A stretch of 55,484 nt of DNA from Ignavibacteriaceae bacterium (GCA_023231105.1 JALNWB010000005.1:1-55484), one strand, 5' to 3'. Positions 43,436-52,621 are shown, counted from the stretch's first letter. A program made the numbers and translations. The notes: generated by a model from the letters alone, not told the origin.

Positions 43436-45676
43436 TTATTGTCTGATAATTGCAATTTTTCCGGTTGCAACAGAATTCCCTTCTTTATCATAAGCTACGA
43501 TCAGATAAATTCCTGTATTTACAAATTTCCCTTCATTATTTCTTCCATCCCAAAAAGCAATTTTCCCGCCGGGAGAACTAAACTCTTGTATCAAGTTACC
43601 GGCAATCGAAAGTATTTTTATATCACTGTCTTTTATCAGTCCATCGATTGTTAACAGTGAAGAATTTTTACCAATTAAAAACGGGCTGGGGGAAGTTTCA
43701 ATTGAAGAAAAAGTTGTGTTCGGAGCCAACGCAGTTGTATAGAAAGCAGTTAATCCGCCATCTACCGCCGCATAGACGATTCCATTTTTTTCATCGATCG
43801 TAAGTGATTTAATTTGATCGGAAAGCAGCGGGCTATTTTTGCTATCGAATGTTGCAAGCAGCGAAGAACCGTCGGTTGCCGCAACAATTAATCCTTGATT
43901 TGTTCCAACCCATTTTCTATTAATAGCATCCACCGCCAAACAATTAATTGCCTGCTGACGCAGACTAAAAACCGAAGTAATTTTTAACGCTGATGAGGAT
44001 GAAGTTAAAATTGCATCGGGATTTGAAATTACATTTACGCCGGAATTTGTTCCCACCCACAACTCACCCCGTTTATCGAGTGCAAGGGCAAAGACGCTGT
44101 TACTGTTTAATCCGCTTACGTAACCAGCGCGGTCATCTGATGTAGCTGTATCAGATATTGTAGATTTTTCATTGAAATAATATAACCCGGACTTTTTTGT
44201 TGAGGCTTCGGAGACAAACCATTTAGTATCATATTGATCTATAGCAAGTAAAATATATTGAATAATATCAGGGTCAGGTGTGTTTTTAAAACGATACCAG
44301 GTGCTGTCTGGAGTTAAGATGCTTAAAACTATTTTATCAGCGGGGTCGTGGTTAAGGATCCACAAATTATCTTTGGAATCGGTTTTCATATCGCCAATAA
44401 CTAAAAAATCTGGATAAGCTGTCATGCCGATTAACGGAGTATTATTTATTGAAAAAGATTGGATGGTAGAATCATTCTTTACTCTTACAAATCCGCTTCC
44501 CCAATTTGCGAAGTAAACAGAGTTGTCTGAACCGATTGAGACTGCATGGAAAGCATTTGAAAGCAACGGTGCAGAAGTAACATCAAAAGTTTTCCACGAG
44601 GAACCATTGTATTTAAAAAAACCTACTCCGCCAATATCTTTTCCGGTAGCGACCCATAGATTACTTTTTTGATCGACAGCCATGTCAAAGAAAATATTCG
44701 CTTTTGGTCCGTTGGGAGAAATATTAGTCTCTCCATCTCCATAATTAAAAACTATTCCGAAATTTGATGCTAACATAATTTCATTATTACGGACTGCTAA
44801 AATTTTTGTTGCCCCAATATATTGTTGAGAAATAAAAGGTGAAACCGTGCTGTTGGTATAAGAATAAACTTTTCCGTCGGTCAAAAAATAAAGCGAACCG
44901 TTCGTAACTATAAAGTCGGTAATTACATTGTTTGCGAACGAAGGTAATATTTGTTGCCACGTATTTGCAGTAAAGATTGAAAATCCTTTTGGAGAAGAAA
45001 TGAAAATAGTATCGTGATACGCGTCAATTTTGTAAATGGTATTTGAACTCAAACCATCTATTGTAGTAAACGTATTCCAAGATTCCGGCGCCACTAAATT
45101 TGTTGTTCCGGCTTTTTGTACCGCAATACCGGAAGATGTTGCGGCATAAATGATATTATCTTTTTTATAACTGTAATTCACCTCAATGTTTGAAGCGAAA
45201 TTTCCCAGCTTAAAAAAAGTATCGTAAAAACTGAGTGTTGTTGTGTTGATAATCGAAAGTCCAAATGAAGTTGAAACGAATGCGGTGTCTCCGTAAACAG
45301 CAATTGCATTAATCTTTTTTTCTGTTCGTTCCGAATTATAAACATCAAAAATATTCTTAAAAATTTTTGTGGTTGGATTGTACACATCAATTTTTCCGTT
45401 TTGCGATCCAAACCAAATATTTCCGGAAGAATCTTTTGCTACAGCCGTTATCGGTGAACCGTTCATGCCTTCCGTCTTTGTGAAAGTTTTGTAAGTGGAA
45501 TCTTTAAAATTATAATAGAAGGCGCCTCCTTCTGTTCCAGCCCAAATTCCGTCCGAAGTTACAACTGCAGAAGAGACGTTATTCATGCTTGAATAATTTT
45601 GCCAGCCCGTCGTCAGTTGTGCTTCGGTTGATAAACTAACAATAAAAAATAAGAAGATGATTTTTTTGTAATTCAT
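43436..45676 (-). CDS. PorZ-like two-propeller secreted protein with C-terminal sandwich
   Basis: The 746-residue product has a signal peptide (to about residue 20), many short propeller repeats of GIWAGTEGG, NIWFGSQNG and NLWVATG types, and a C-terminal beta-sandwich (ILSIAGNLIQEFSSPGG, GKFVNTGIYLIVAYDKEG) similar to T9SS sorting domains. The layout matches PorZ, a T9SS partner that handles anionic lipopolysaccharide for sortase PorU. Length near 750 fits. I rate the PorZ link as probable, not proven. It starts with a four-base overlap with the GT-C gene. Confidence 0.75.
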   Translation of the reverse strand: MNYKKIIFLFFIVSLSTEAQLTTGWQNYSSMNNVSSAVVTSDGIWAGTEGGAFYYNFKDSTYKTFTKTEGMNGSPITAVAKDSSGNIWFGSQNGKIDVYNPTTKIFKNIFDVYNSERTEKKINAIAVYGDTAFVSTSFGLSIINTTTLSFYDTFFKLGNFASNIEVNYSYKKDNIIYAATSSGIAVQKAGTTNLVAPESWNTFTTIDGLSSNTIYKIDAYHDTIFISSPKGFSIFTANTWQQILPSFANNVITDFIVTNGSLYFLTDGKVYSYTNSTVSPFISQQYIGATKILAVRNNEIMLASNFGIVFNYGDGETNISPNGPKANIFFDMAVDQKSNLWVATGKDIGGVGFFKYNGSSWKTFDVTSAPLLSNAFHAVSIGSDNSVYFANWGSGFVRVKNDSTIQSFSINNTPLIGMTAYPDFLVIGDMKTDSKDNLWILNHDPADKIVLSILTPDSTWYRFKNTPDPDIIQYILLAIDQYDTKWFVSEASTKKSGLYYFNEKSTISDTATSDDRAGYVSGLNSNSVFALALDKRGELWVGTNSGVNVISNPDAILTSSSSALKITSVFSLRQQAINCLAVDAINRKWVGTNQGLIVAATDGSSLLATFDSKNSPLLSDQIKSLTIDEKNGIVYAAVDGGLTAFYTTALAPNTTFSSIETSPSPFLIGKNSSLLTIDGLIKDSDIKILSIAGNLIQEFSSPGGKIAFWDGRNNEGKFVNTGIYLIVAYDKEGNSVATGKIAIIRQ

Positions 45677-47235
45677 AATTGCTCATTAATTTTATGAAAC
45701 TTTCCATTTGAAAAGAAGACGTAAAGTGTTCCTTTCACCCGTTTTATCGGAAAAGATAATTGCTTCCCGGTTTTCAAATCAAAATTAAGATTTTTTTTGT
45801 TATCAAAAAGTAGAAAATAATTATCCTTGTAATGTTGAAGAATTATGTTTCCACTTTCGTCTGAAATTATTCCAATGCTTTCATTCCAACTTGAAAGATA
45901 CGATTTGCTTAAAACATTTATCTGTATTTGTTCTTTCAAATAGTACTGTGTAAGCGCTTCAAATTGAAGTTGATAGACCGGCACATCGCCTACTTTTGCA
46001 GGAATTGTTAAAAACGTGATGGAAGAATATTCGCTTGCGGAGAATTCTTTTTTTAGTTCTTCAATTGCAACAACTGATTTTATTGAAATGTCCCGCCAAA
46101 TAATTTCTTTTTGGAAAAAGGAAAAAGTGTAAATCGAAAAAATCATCAAAAGAGAAAATAAGATTGCAAGTTTCTTTTTATTGAATGTGATGAAAACTAA
46201 ATAACAAACTAACAATACAAATCCGGCTGAAGGTAAGTAAAGATACCAGCGCATAAACAATCTGCTTGCCGGCAAGATTGTTAGGATGATAAAAAGTGAA
46301 AGAACCCAAAAAAGTTTATCGAATCTCTTTTTGTAAAGAAGAAATGAAAAAGTAATCAACCCGATTCCGCCGGCAATAAACGCAACTGTTTGATGTGCAA
46401 AGAGAACCTGCTGAACTTCCCTTGGTGAAAAAGGAAAGAGGAGAAAACCGCCAAAGAAAAAATAATTTTTTACAATAGTGAATAAACCGGCGCTGCCGTG
46501 CGCATCTTGTGCAGTGAAAACATTATTATTAAAAAGGAGGAGTCGGAGTAAAATAAATCCGATCAAAAAGAGAAAATAAACTCCCGATTTTTTAAGAGCA
46601 GACTTGACAGAATTTCCTTTTTCATTTAAAAAATAATCTGAGATAAAAATTACAAACGGAAAACTGAAAGCTGCCTCTTTTGAAAGCATTGCCAGAATGA
46701 AAAAAAAGATAGAAGTAACGGTAACTTTAAAATTTTTAAGAAAGCTCAGCAAGGCGAGAAAATATAACCCAAACAACAGACGGTCAAATAAAGCGGTGTG
46801 CCAAAGTAACGCGTAATCATTTCCCGGAAAGACTAAAAAGAGTATAGCTGCAGAGTATGCGAGCATCGGATTTTCAATTTTACGGGAAATAATTTTCGCG
46901 AATTGGAAGAAGATAAAAGTGTTGACAATTTGAAGGAGAATATTAAAAAGGCGGTAGAGAAGAACATTGTCTCCGGCAAAGAAAGTTAAAATTCCGGAAA
47001 CAAAATTTCCAAGCGGACGATAGTAAAATCCATCGTAAGTTTTTTTTTCGAATAAACTTGGCAGTTGGGAAAAACCGGAAACCGTATTTCTTTTTATGAA
47101 AGCAATTTCATCACTAAAAAAAGGAATTTGAAGAGAAGGCGCAAAAATTAAAAGTCCTGCAAACACAAGAACGATGAAAAAGAAATAATCTTTTTTTGTT
47201 TCACTTATGTTCTGAAGGCGTTGATAAAACCTCAT
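45673..47235 (-). CDS. GT-C type membrane glycosyltransferase-like protein
   Basis: The 520-residue product has about ten to eleven helices and an acidic pair SDEIAF in the first periplasmic loop, as in GT-C enzymes that use polyprenyl-phosphate sugars. A periplasmic C-terminal domain (after about residue 390) ends the protein. An alternative TTG start lies 8 codons upstream; the ATG begins a more typical N-terminus (MRFYQRLQN). It could use the polyprenyl-phosphate mannose made by the Dpm1-like enzyme (inference). Confidence 0.75.
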   Translation of the reverse strand: MRFYQRLQNISETKKDYFFFIVLVFAGLLIFAPSLQIPFFSDEIAFIKRNTVSGFSQLPSLFEKKTYDGFYYRPLGNFVSGILTFFAGDNVLLYRLFNILLQIVNTFIFFQFAKIISRKIENPMLAYSAAILFLVFPGNDYALLWHTALFDRLLFGLYFLALLSFLKNFKVTVTSIFFFILAMLSKEAAFSFPFVIFISDYFLNEKGNSVKSALKKSGVYFLFLIGFILLRLLLFNNNVFTAQDAHGSAGLFTIVKNYFFFGGFLLFPFSPREVQQVLFAHQTVAFIAGGIGLITFSFLLYKKRFDKLFWVLSLFIILTILPASRLFMRWYLYLPSAGFVLLVCYLVFITFNKKKLAILFSLLMIFSIYTFSFFQKEIIWRDISIKSVVAIEELKKEFSASEYSSITFLTIPAKVGDVPVYQLQFEALTQYYLKEQIQINVLSKSYLSSWNESIGIISDESGNIILQHYKDNYFLLFDNKKNLNFDLKTGKQLSFPIKRVKGTLYVFFSNGKFHKINEQL

Positions 47236-47262
47236 GTTGCTTTGAGTATCAACCGGCAAAGC

Positions 47263-47724
47263 TTACAGGCTTTTAATTACGTTTGCCATTTCCATAGCTG
47301 TTAGGGCTGCATCCCAACCTTTGTTTCCGGCTTTTGTTCCGGCTCGTTCAATTGCTTGTTCAATCGTGTCGGTTGTAAGCACGCCGAAGGCAACTGGAAT
47401 TCCATATTTTAAAGAAACTGACGCGATCCCTTTACTTACTTCACTGGCAATAAAATCGAAATGAGGAGTTGCTCCGCGGATAACCGTTCCCAAACAGATT
47501 ATGGCATCATATTTTTTTTGTTCGGCAAGTTTAGCGGCTGCCAATGGAATTTCAAATGAGCCGGGAACTTTTACTGTTGTGATATTTTTTTCTTCCCCGC
47601 CATGACGGACTAAACAGTCAACGGCTCCTTCAAAAAGTTTAGCCGTGATAAAATCATTAAACCGGCTTAAGACTATACCGATTTGCAAATCTTTTGCGGT
47701 GAGGTTTCCTTCGATAATTTTCAT
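47263..47724 (-). CDS. ribH: 6,7-dimethyl-8-ribityllumazine synthase
   Basis: The 153-residue product has LSRFNDFITAKLFEGA near the start, VPGSFEIPLAA, CLGTVIRGATPHFDF with His88 at the conserved catalytic place, and FGVLTTDTIEQAIERAG. It joins the pyrimidine intermediate and dihydroxybutanone phosphate in the penultimate riboflavin step, usually as a pentamer or 60-mer shell. No FMN riboswitch is visible in its short leader. Confidence 0.97.
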   Translation of the reverse strand: MKIIEGNLTAKDLQIGIVLSRFNDFITAKLFEGAVDCLVRHGGEEKNITTVKVPGSFEIPLAAAKLAEQKKYDAIICLGTVIRGATPHFDFIASEVSKGIASVSLKYGIPVAFGVLTTDTIEQAIERAGTKAGNKGWDAALTAMEMANVIKSL

Positions 47725-47793
47725 ACTTAATCTCGTTTTTGTTAAAATCAGTAATTCAAAAATATTCTATTCAACTTAATTAAAAAAGGATGA

Positions 47794-48633
47794 TCAACAA
47801 TTTACCATTCGTTTTTCAAGCGATTTCCTTTTCATCGATTCAAAAGTGCCAAGCGGAGTATAAAATCGCCCGACATTATTTACGTCGGAGCGGGTTCCTC
47901 CATGAAAATCCGAACCGCCGGTTCCGTAAAGAAAATAGTTTGTTGTTATTCCTTCATAATACTTCATTTGCTGGGCTGAATGAGAAGGATGATAAATTTC
48001 GAATCCGTCGATATTTGCTTTTATCAATTCGCGGATTGTTTCTTCCGGCAAAGCGCCGGGATGAGCAATAACCGCAATGCCGCCGGCATCCTGAATTATT
48101 TTTATTGCATTTGCAGGGGAAACATAATATTTTTTTTCGTAGGCGGGAGAATTATTGCCTAATAATTTTTGAAAAGCCTCGTAAAAAGATTTCACAATTC
48201 CTAATTTTACCAAGGCGTCCGCTATATGAGGTCTGCCCACTACCGAAGTTTCGGAAAAAGCTAGAACATCTTCTATCGTTATGGAGTACCCGAGGTTATT
48301 TAACTTTGTAATAATTCTTTCGGCTCTTTTTATTCGTTCCGACTTAAAGAGGGTAAGATATTTTGTGAATTTTTCGTCTGCGATATCTATGAAATATCCG
48401 AGGATATGCAAATCCCGTTCGCCGTCTTGAGAACTCAACTCAATTCCCGGAACGATCGTAATCCCTAAATTTTTTCCTAACGCAATGGCAGAAGGGATAG
48501 CATCAACAGTATCATGATCGGTTATAGCTAAAACGGAAATATCTTTTTCGCTAACTTTTTCGAGAAGTTCTTGAGGTGTAAAATACCCGTCGGAAAATTT
48601 CGTATGTGAATGAAGATCAATTTTTGAGGGCAT
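47794..48633 (-). CDS. PHP-domain phosphoesterase (TrpH/RNase AM-like)
   Basis: The 279-residue metalloenzyme has IDLHSHTKFSDG (5-16), ITDHDTVDAIPSA, the IELSS motif, IAVIAHPG and GSDFHGG, all PHP metal-binding sites. Relatives cleave 3',5'-nucleoside bisphosphates or trim short RNA and 5' ends. It lies 11 bases after the Crp/Fnr regulator on the same strand, so they are co-transcribed. Confidence 0.9.
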   Translation of the reverse strand: MPSKIDLHSHTKFSDGYFTPQELLEKVSEKDISVLAITDHDTVDAIPSAIALGKNLGITIVPGIELSSQDGERDLHILGYFIDIADEKFTKYLTLFKSERIKRAERIITKLNNLGYSITIEDVLAFSETSVVGRPHIADALVKLGIVKSFYEAFQKLLGNNSPAYEKKYYVSPANAIKIIQDAGGIAVIAHPGALPEETIRELIKANIDGFEIYHPSHSAQQMKYYEGITTNYFLYGTGGSDFHGGTRSDVNNVGRFYTPLGTFESMKRKSLEKRMVNC

Positions 48634-48644
48634 TTTGTCAATTC

Positions 48645-49328
48645 TTAGTCGAACATTTCTTTAAATTTCGCGTAGTTAATTATTCGAAGTTTATTACCTT
48701 CGAGTTCAATAAGTCCTTTTTTAGAAAAAGAATGAAGCGTACGGGAAATCGTTTCGCGCGAGGTTCCTGCCATATTTGCTAAATCATGCTGGAACGGAAG
48801 CTTATCAATTTCAACAACGCCTTGTTTTATTTTTCCGATGTCATCCGCCAATTGTAAAATTACCGTCGCCACTTTCCCTTCGGCATCTTTTAAAGAGAGC
48901 GACTTTATTTTCATATCGGCGCCTCGAAGACGTTTGGTAAGTTCCGTTAGTAACGAGATGGAAACTTCAGGATGATTATAAAGCAAGTCAAGAAAGTCGC
49001 TTCGTTGTATGAGAAATAATTCCGTGTCTTCAATTGCGGTAACATTTGCGGAACGGTTTTGACCGTCGAGGATAGCCATCTCGCCAAAGAAATCGGAATC
49101 GGTGAGAATTGTAAGGATAACCTCTCTACCGTCATCGCTGGTGCGCGATACTTTCACCTTTCCATTAACAATAACAAAGAGAGCGGAGCCGGTTTCATTC
49201 TCCAGAAGTATTACTGCTTCCTTTTCGAATTTCCGAAAATTTCCAAGAGCGGCAATTTTATCTAAAGTGGGCTCATCTAAATCTGTAAAAATGGGGACGT
49301 ATTTAAGAAAATCATCTTTTATGGCCAT
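48645..49328 (-). CDS. Crp/Fnr-family transcription regulator without cysteine cluster
   Basis: The 227-residue product has an N-terminal cyclic-nucleotide-binding fold with FGEMAILDGQNRSANV (the phosphate cassette pattern) and a C-terminal winged helix with FQHDLANMAGTSRETISRTL. It has no cysteine at all, so it cannot hold an FNR iron-sulfur cluster; cAMP-type or another ligand sensing, or none, is possible. AGGAAA sits five bases before the ATG. A predicted promoter and an 18-bp dyad lie just upstream, suggesting autoregulation. Confidence 0.9.
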   Translation of the reverse strand: MAIKDDFLKYVPIFTDLDEPTLDKIAALGNFRKFEKEAVILLENETGSALFVIVNGKVKVSRTSDDGREVILTILTDSDFFGEMAILDGQNRSANVTAIEDTELFLIQRSDFLDLLYNHPEVSISLLTELTKRLRGADMKIKSLSLKDAEGKVATVILQLADDIGKIKQGVVEIDKLPFQHDLANMAGTSRETISRTLHSFSKKGLIELEGNKLRIINYAKFKEMFD

Positions 49329-49356
49329 TGTGTTTCCTATCTTTTGATTTTTCTAT

Positions 49357-49374
49357 ATTGAATATACTTTCAAT
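49357..49374. promoter_or_regulatory. 18-bp dyad over the predicted crp promoter -10
   Basis: ATTGAATATACTTTCAAT has the perfect arms ATTGAA and TTCAAT. On the minus strand a sigma70-like promoter reads TTGATT (49384-49389), 17-base spacer, TATATT (49361-49366), so this dyad covers the -10 box of the regulator's own promoter. A matching dyad lies 63 bases away. Binding by the Crp/Fnr protein is inferred; the arm spacing is two bases longer than the classical FNR site. Confidence 0.5.
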
Positions 49375-49419
49375 GAAAACTAAAATCAATACAAGTTTGA
49401 GAAATAATCTTCTCTTTTA

Positions 49420-49437
49420 ATTGATATTATTTTCAAT
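49420..49437. promoter_or_regulatory. 18-bp dyad over the predicted gap promoter -35
   Basis: ATTGATATTATTTTCAAT has arms ATTGA and TCAAT and the same overall 18-base length as the dyad at 49357-49374. It overlaps the -35 of a plus-strand sigma70-like promoter: TTGATA (49421-49426), 17-base spacer, TAAATT (49444-49449). Bound protein would likely block the gap promoter. A strong AAGGAG site (49479-49484) precedes the gap ATG. Confidence 0.5.
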
Positions 49438-49490
49438 CTTAGCTAAATTTGCTCTGTAATTTATTTATTATTTGAACTAAGGAGATCATT

Positions 49491-50549
49491 ATGGCAATTA
49501 AAGTTGGAATAAACGGATTCGGAAGAATCGGAAGATTAGTATTTAGCGCATTAGTTGATAAAGGCTTGCTCGGAAAAGAAATTGATGTTGTAGCGGTTGT
49601 TGACGTTACCACTGATGCAAAATATTTTGCTTATCAATTAAAATATGATTCTGTTCATGGACAATTTAAAGGAACGATTACCACAGAAAAAAGCACTCCT
49701 TCTGCCGAAGCTGACGATGTGCTTGTTATAAACGGCAATAAAGTCCGTTGCGTTTTGGCTACTAAAGACCCAAGCCAGTTACCGTGGAAAGAATTAGGCG
49801 TTGATTTTGTTGTTGAATCAACCGGATTGTTTACCGATTCTGAAAAAGCAAAAGGACATTTAGCCGCAGGCGCTAAGAAAGTTATTATTTCAGCTCCGGG
49901 CAAAGGCGATGTTAAAACTATTGTTATCGGCGTTAACGATAATGAATATGATGCATCAAAACATCATATTATTTCCAACGCATCCTGCACAACAAACTGT
50001 TTAGCCCCTCTTGTGTATGTTTTATTGAAAGAAGGAATTGGAATTGAAACCGGTTTAATGACCACAATCCACTCTTACACAGCAACGCAAAAAACTGTTG
50101 ACGGTCCTTCCAAAAAAGATTGGAGAGGCGGACGTGCGGCTGCAATTAATATTATTCCGTCATCAACCGGCGCGGCAAAAGCGGTTGGCGAAGTTCTTCC
50201 TGAAACAAAGGGAAAATTAACCGGAATGTCTTTCCGAGTTCCTACTGCCGATGTTTCTGTTGTTGATTTAACCTTCAGCGCAAAACGCGATACTTCCATT
50301 GAAGAAATTGATTCGTTAATGAAGAAAGCTTCCGAATCTTATTTGAAAGGCATCCTCGGATATGCAAATGAAGAAGTTGTTTCGACAGATTTTATTCATG
50401 ATCAACGCTCTTCAATCTATGATTCTCTTGCAACCCTTCAGAATAATTTGAAAGGTGAAAAGAGATTCTTTAAAGTTGTTTCCTGGTATGATAACGAATG
50501 GGGTTATTCCAATCGTTGCGTTGAATTGTTATTGAAAATAGCAAAATAA
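49491..50549 (+). CDS. gap: Glyceraldehyde-3-phosphate dehydrogenase, type I
   Basis: The 352-residue enzyme has INGFGRIGR (7-15), Asp38 after VVAVV as expected for NAD specificity, the catalytic ASCTTNC with Cys166, His194 in HSYTATQ, and SWYDNEWGYSNRC at the end. It oxidises and phosphorylates glyceraldehyde-3-phosphate in glycolysis/gluconeogenesis. It is longer than most type I enzymes (about 335); the extra residues seem spread through the N-terminal region (LVDKGLLGKEID and following). Its strong Shine-Dalgarno site is rare in this window and fits high expression. Confidence 0.97.
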   Translation: MAIKVGINGFGRIGRLVFSALVDKGLLGKEIDVVAVVDVTTDAKYFAYQLKYDSVHGQFKGTITTEKSTPSAEADDVLVINGNKVRCVLATKDPSQLPWKELGVDFVVESTGLFTDSEKAKGHLAAGAKKVIISAPGKGDVKTIVIGVNDNEYDASKHHIISNASCTTNCLAPLVYVLLKEGIGIETGLMTTIHSYTATQKTVDGPSKKDWRGGRAAAINIIPSSTGAAKAVGEVLPETKGKLTGMSFRVPTADVSVVDLTFSAKRDTSIEEIDSLMKKASESYLKGILGYANEEVVSTDFIHDQRSSIYDSLATLQNNLKGEKRFFKVVSWYDNEWGYSNRCVELLLKIAK

Positions 50550-50565
50550 ATTTGTTATACTTTTC

Positions 50566-50590
50566 TCCCTCCTCTTTTTTAGAGGAGGGA
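50566..50590 (+). terminator. Hairpin after gap, terminator-like but without T tract
   Basis: TCCCTCCTCT (50566-50575) pairs with AGAGGAGGGA (50581-50590) around five T. The stem is strong (10 bp) and begins 16 bases after the gap stop, but no T run follows on the plus strand. It may still pause or protect transcripts. A related pyrimidine/purine hairpin lies after the T9SS cargo gene. Confidence 0.5.
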
Positions 50591-50605
50591 AGAAAACTAA
50601 AATTC

Positions 50606-50699
50606 CAAAAGACAAATACCAAAATTCAATTCCCAAAGATTTTGGGATAAAAATCAAAAATAATTCCTTATAAAACTGGGATTTGATATTTGTCTTTTG
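50606..50699. repeat. Long-armed inverted repeat with nested hairpin between gap and dnaG
   Basis: An 18-base arm (50606-50623, CAAAAGACAAATACCAAA) matches the reverse complement of 50682-50699 at 17 of 18 positions. Nested within is a perfect 7-bp hairpin TCCCAAA-gat-TTTGGGA (50631-50647). It lies in the convergent gap between gap and dnaG. The structure resembles a non-autonomous repeat element or a bidirectional terminator. Confidence 0.55.
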
Positions 50700-50716
50700 A
50701 TATTTTTCGCTTGACG

Positions 50717-52576
50717 CTAATAATTTCCCTTTTCAAGTTCTTTTTTTCTGTTCTGAAGTTGAATCCCTTTCTTCATCAATTCCAAAGCTTCTTCCTCGTC
50801 TTCTGCTTTTTCTAAAAGAGTATGATTTTCAGTAATTTCTTTTTCAAGATGAAAGAGTTTGAAAGACTTTATCAAATCGCTCGCATATTTTAAAAACCGC
50901 TTCTCTTTATTCTCCGGTTTTCGTATGTCCCACACGTCGCTGATGAGGTATTTCTCAAAAGTAATTTCAAGTAGATATTCCTGCAGTTTTTCATCTTCAA
51001 TTTTTTCGAGCAGGGTACTGATGCGCAGAGGTTCATCGTTGATCAAAGCATCGTAAACTAATTGAGCAAGCGTTTTGTGATACGGTATTTGAAACTCGCC
51101 GGGATTCACGTGGTCAAGCAAATACCGGGTGATCTGTTCATTCTCTTCAAATAAAAGAATAATAATTTCCTGCTCATTTCTGAATTCCGAAGGAAGCATT
51201 TTCACTTCAACAGCTTCTGCAATTTCTTTCTGCTGAATTTTTTCTTTTTGATTTTGTTCCTGTCCGGCAAATTTATTTGTTCCGGCAATAGCTTTTTCAA
51301 GTTCGGCTTCGAGTAGTTTTTCTCTCAGTCCGAATTTTTCCGCAATTGATTTTAAAAGAAAACTTCTCTTCAATTCATCGTTGAGCAAAGCAATCGGTTT
51401 AACAAGTTCGCGGATCGCTTCAGCGGATTTTACTGCGTCGTTAAAATATCCTTGCTCTTCAAATATTGCTGTCCGATATTCTAAAAAATTTACCGCGCGG
51501 GAAATAATATCAAGAAAGGCATCGCTCCCGTTTTTCTGAACGAACGAATCGGGATCTTCGCCCCGAGGAAGTGTTGCGATCTTTATGTTCATGTTTTGCT
51601 TTAAAAGAATTTCGATACTCCGCATGGAAGCTTTAACACCGGCGGTGTCGGCATCAAACAAAAGAACCGTATTTTTTGTGTAGCGGGAAAGAAGTTGAAC
51701 TTGTTCATCGGTAAACGCTGTGCCTGAAACCGCAACAACATTTTTAATCCCGTGCTGATGAAGAGAAATTAAATCCATATATCCTTCAACCACAATTGCC
51801 AAATCCTGGCGGCGGATCTCATCCTTCCCGTGCGAAAGGCCGTAGAGCGTTCTTCCTTTGTGATAAACTTTTGATTCCGGTGAGTTTAAATATTTTGCAG
51901 CACCTTCGCGGGAATCAAAAATTCTTCCGCCGAAACCAATTACTCTACCGTTCGGAGAAAAAATCGGGAAGATCATTCTTCCGCCAAATTTATCGTACAA
52001 TTTTCCTTTTTCAGATTTACCGATTACGCCAAGCTGCAAAGCTTTGTCAAGATCGATATTATTTTTATTTAGGAAGTTTACCGTTGCATCCCAATGATCG
52101 GGGCAGTAACCAAGACCGAAGGCGCGCAATGTTTGCGGTTTTATTTTCCTGTCCTCAAAATATTTACGTGCAATGTTTCCTTCTTCTTCTTTTAAAAGAT
52201 TATCGCTGAAAAATTTTGCAACTGAAGTGTTAATGTCGTAAAGAATTTCCGTTTCACTCTGCTCTGCTTCGCTTTTCTGATCTTCATATTCGAGTGTAAT
52301 GCCAAGCTCGGCAGCCATTTCTTGCACAGACTCGACAAACGATATTTTTTTGTACTCCATTAAAAATTTGAAAACATTTCCGCCCGCATGGCAACCGAAA
52401 CAATGATAGATTTGTTTATCCTGGCTAACCGTGAACGAAGGAGTTTTTTCGTTGTGGAAAGGGCAGAGTCCGATGTAATTATTTCCGCGTTTACGCAGTT
52501 GCACGCTATTTGAAATTACATCAACAATATCTGCCGAAATTCTAATTTGTTCTATTTGTGCTTCTGAAATTCTCAT
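50717..52576 (-). CDS. dnaG: DNA primase
   Basis: The 619-residue product has the N-terminal CHC2 zinc motif (CPFHNEKTPSF, then HCFGCHAGG), the primase core with VIGFGGRIFD and YLNSPES, and the Toprim motif (VVEGYMDLISLHQ, FDADTAG). It makes RNA primers for the replisome, acting with DnaB. The C-terminal helicase-binding part follows. It stands alone on the minus strand between inverted repeats. Confidence 0.96.
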   Translation of the reverse strand: MRISEAQIEQIRISADIVDVISNSVQLRKRGNNYIGLCPFHNEKTPSFTVSQDKQIYHCFGCHAGGNVFKFLMEYKKISFVESVQEMAAELGITLEYEDQKSEAEQSETEILYDINTSVAKFFSDNLLKEEEGNIARKYFEDRKIKPQTLRAFGLGYCPDHWDATVNFLNKNNIDLDKALQLGVIGKSEKGKLYDKFGGRMIFPIFSPNGRVIGFGGRIFDSREGAAKYLNSPESKVYHKGRTLYGLSHGKDEIRRQDLAIVVEGYMDLISLHQHGIKNVVAVSGTAFTDEQVQLLSRYTKNTVLLFDADTAGVKASMRSIEILLKQNMNIKIATLPRGEDPDSFVQKNGSDAFLDIISRAVNFLEYRTAIFEEQGYFNDAVKSAEAIRELVKPIALLNDELKRSFLLKSIAEKFGLREKLLEAELEKAIAGTNKFAGQEQNQKEKIQQKEIAEAVEVKMLPSEFRNEQEIIILLFEENEQITRYLLDHVNPGEFQIPYHKTLAQLVYDALINDEPLRISTLLEKIEDEKLQEYLLEITFEKYLISDVWDIRKPENKEKRFLKYASDLIKSFKLFHLEKEITENHTLLEKAEDEEEALELMKKGIQLQNRKKELEKGNY

Positions 52577-52621
52577 AAGTAAATATAAAAAATTTCAGGA
52601 TGAGGAAGGTTATCCATACTT

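Noticed and set aside
47725..47793. FMN riboswitch before ribH
   Set aside because: The gap is 69 bases, too short for an RFN element, and has none of its conserved blocks.
49655..50299. Minus-strand frames opposite gap
   Set aside because: They are shadows of the strongly coding gap frame, with no signal, motif or start context.
50566..50590. Calling the post-gap hairpin a certain intrinsic terminator
   Set aside because: The stem is strong but no T run follows on either strand, so it is listed with limited confidence only.
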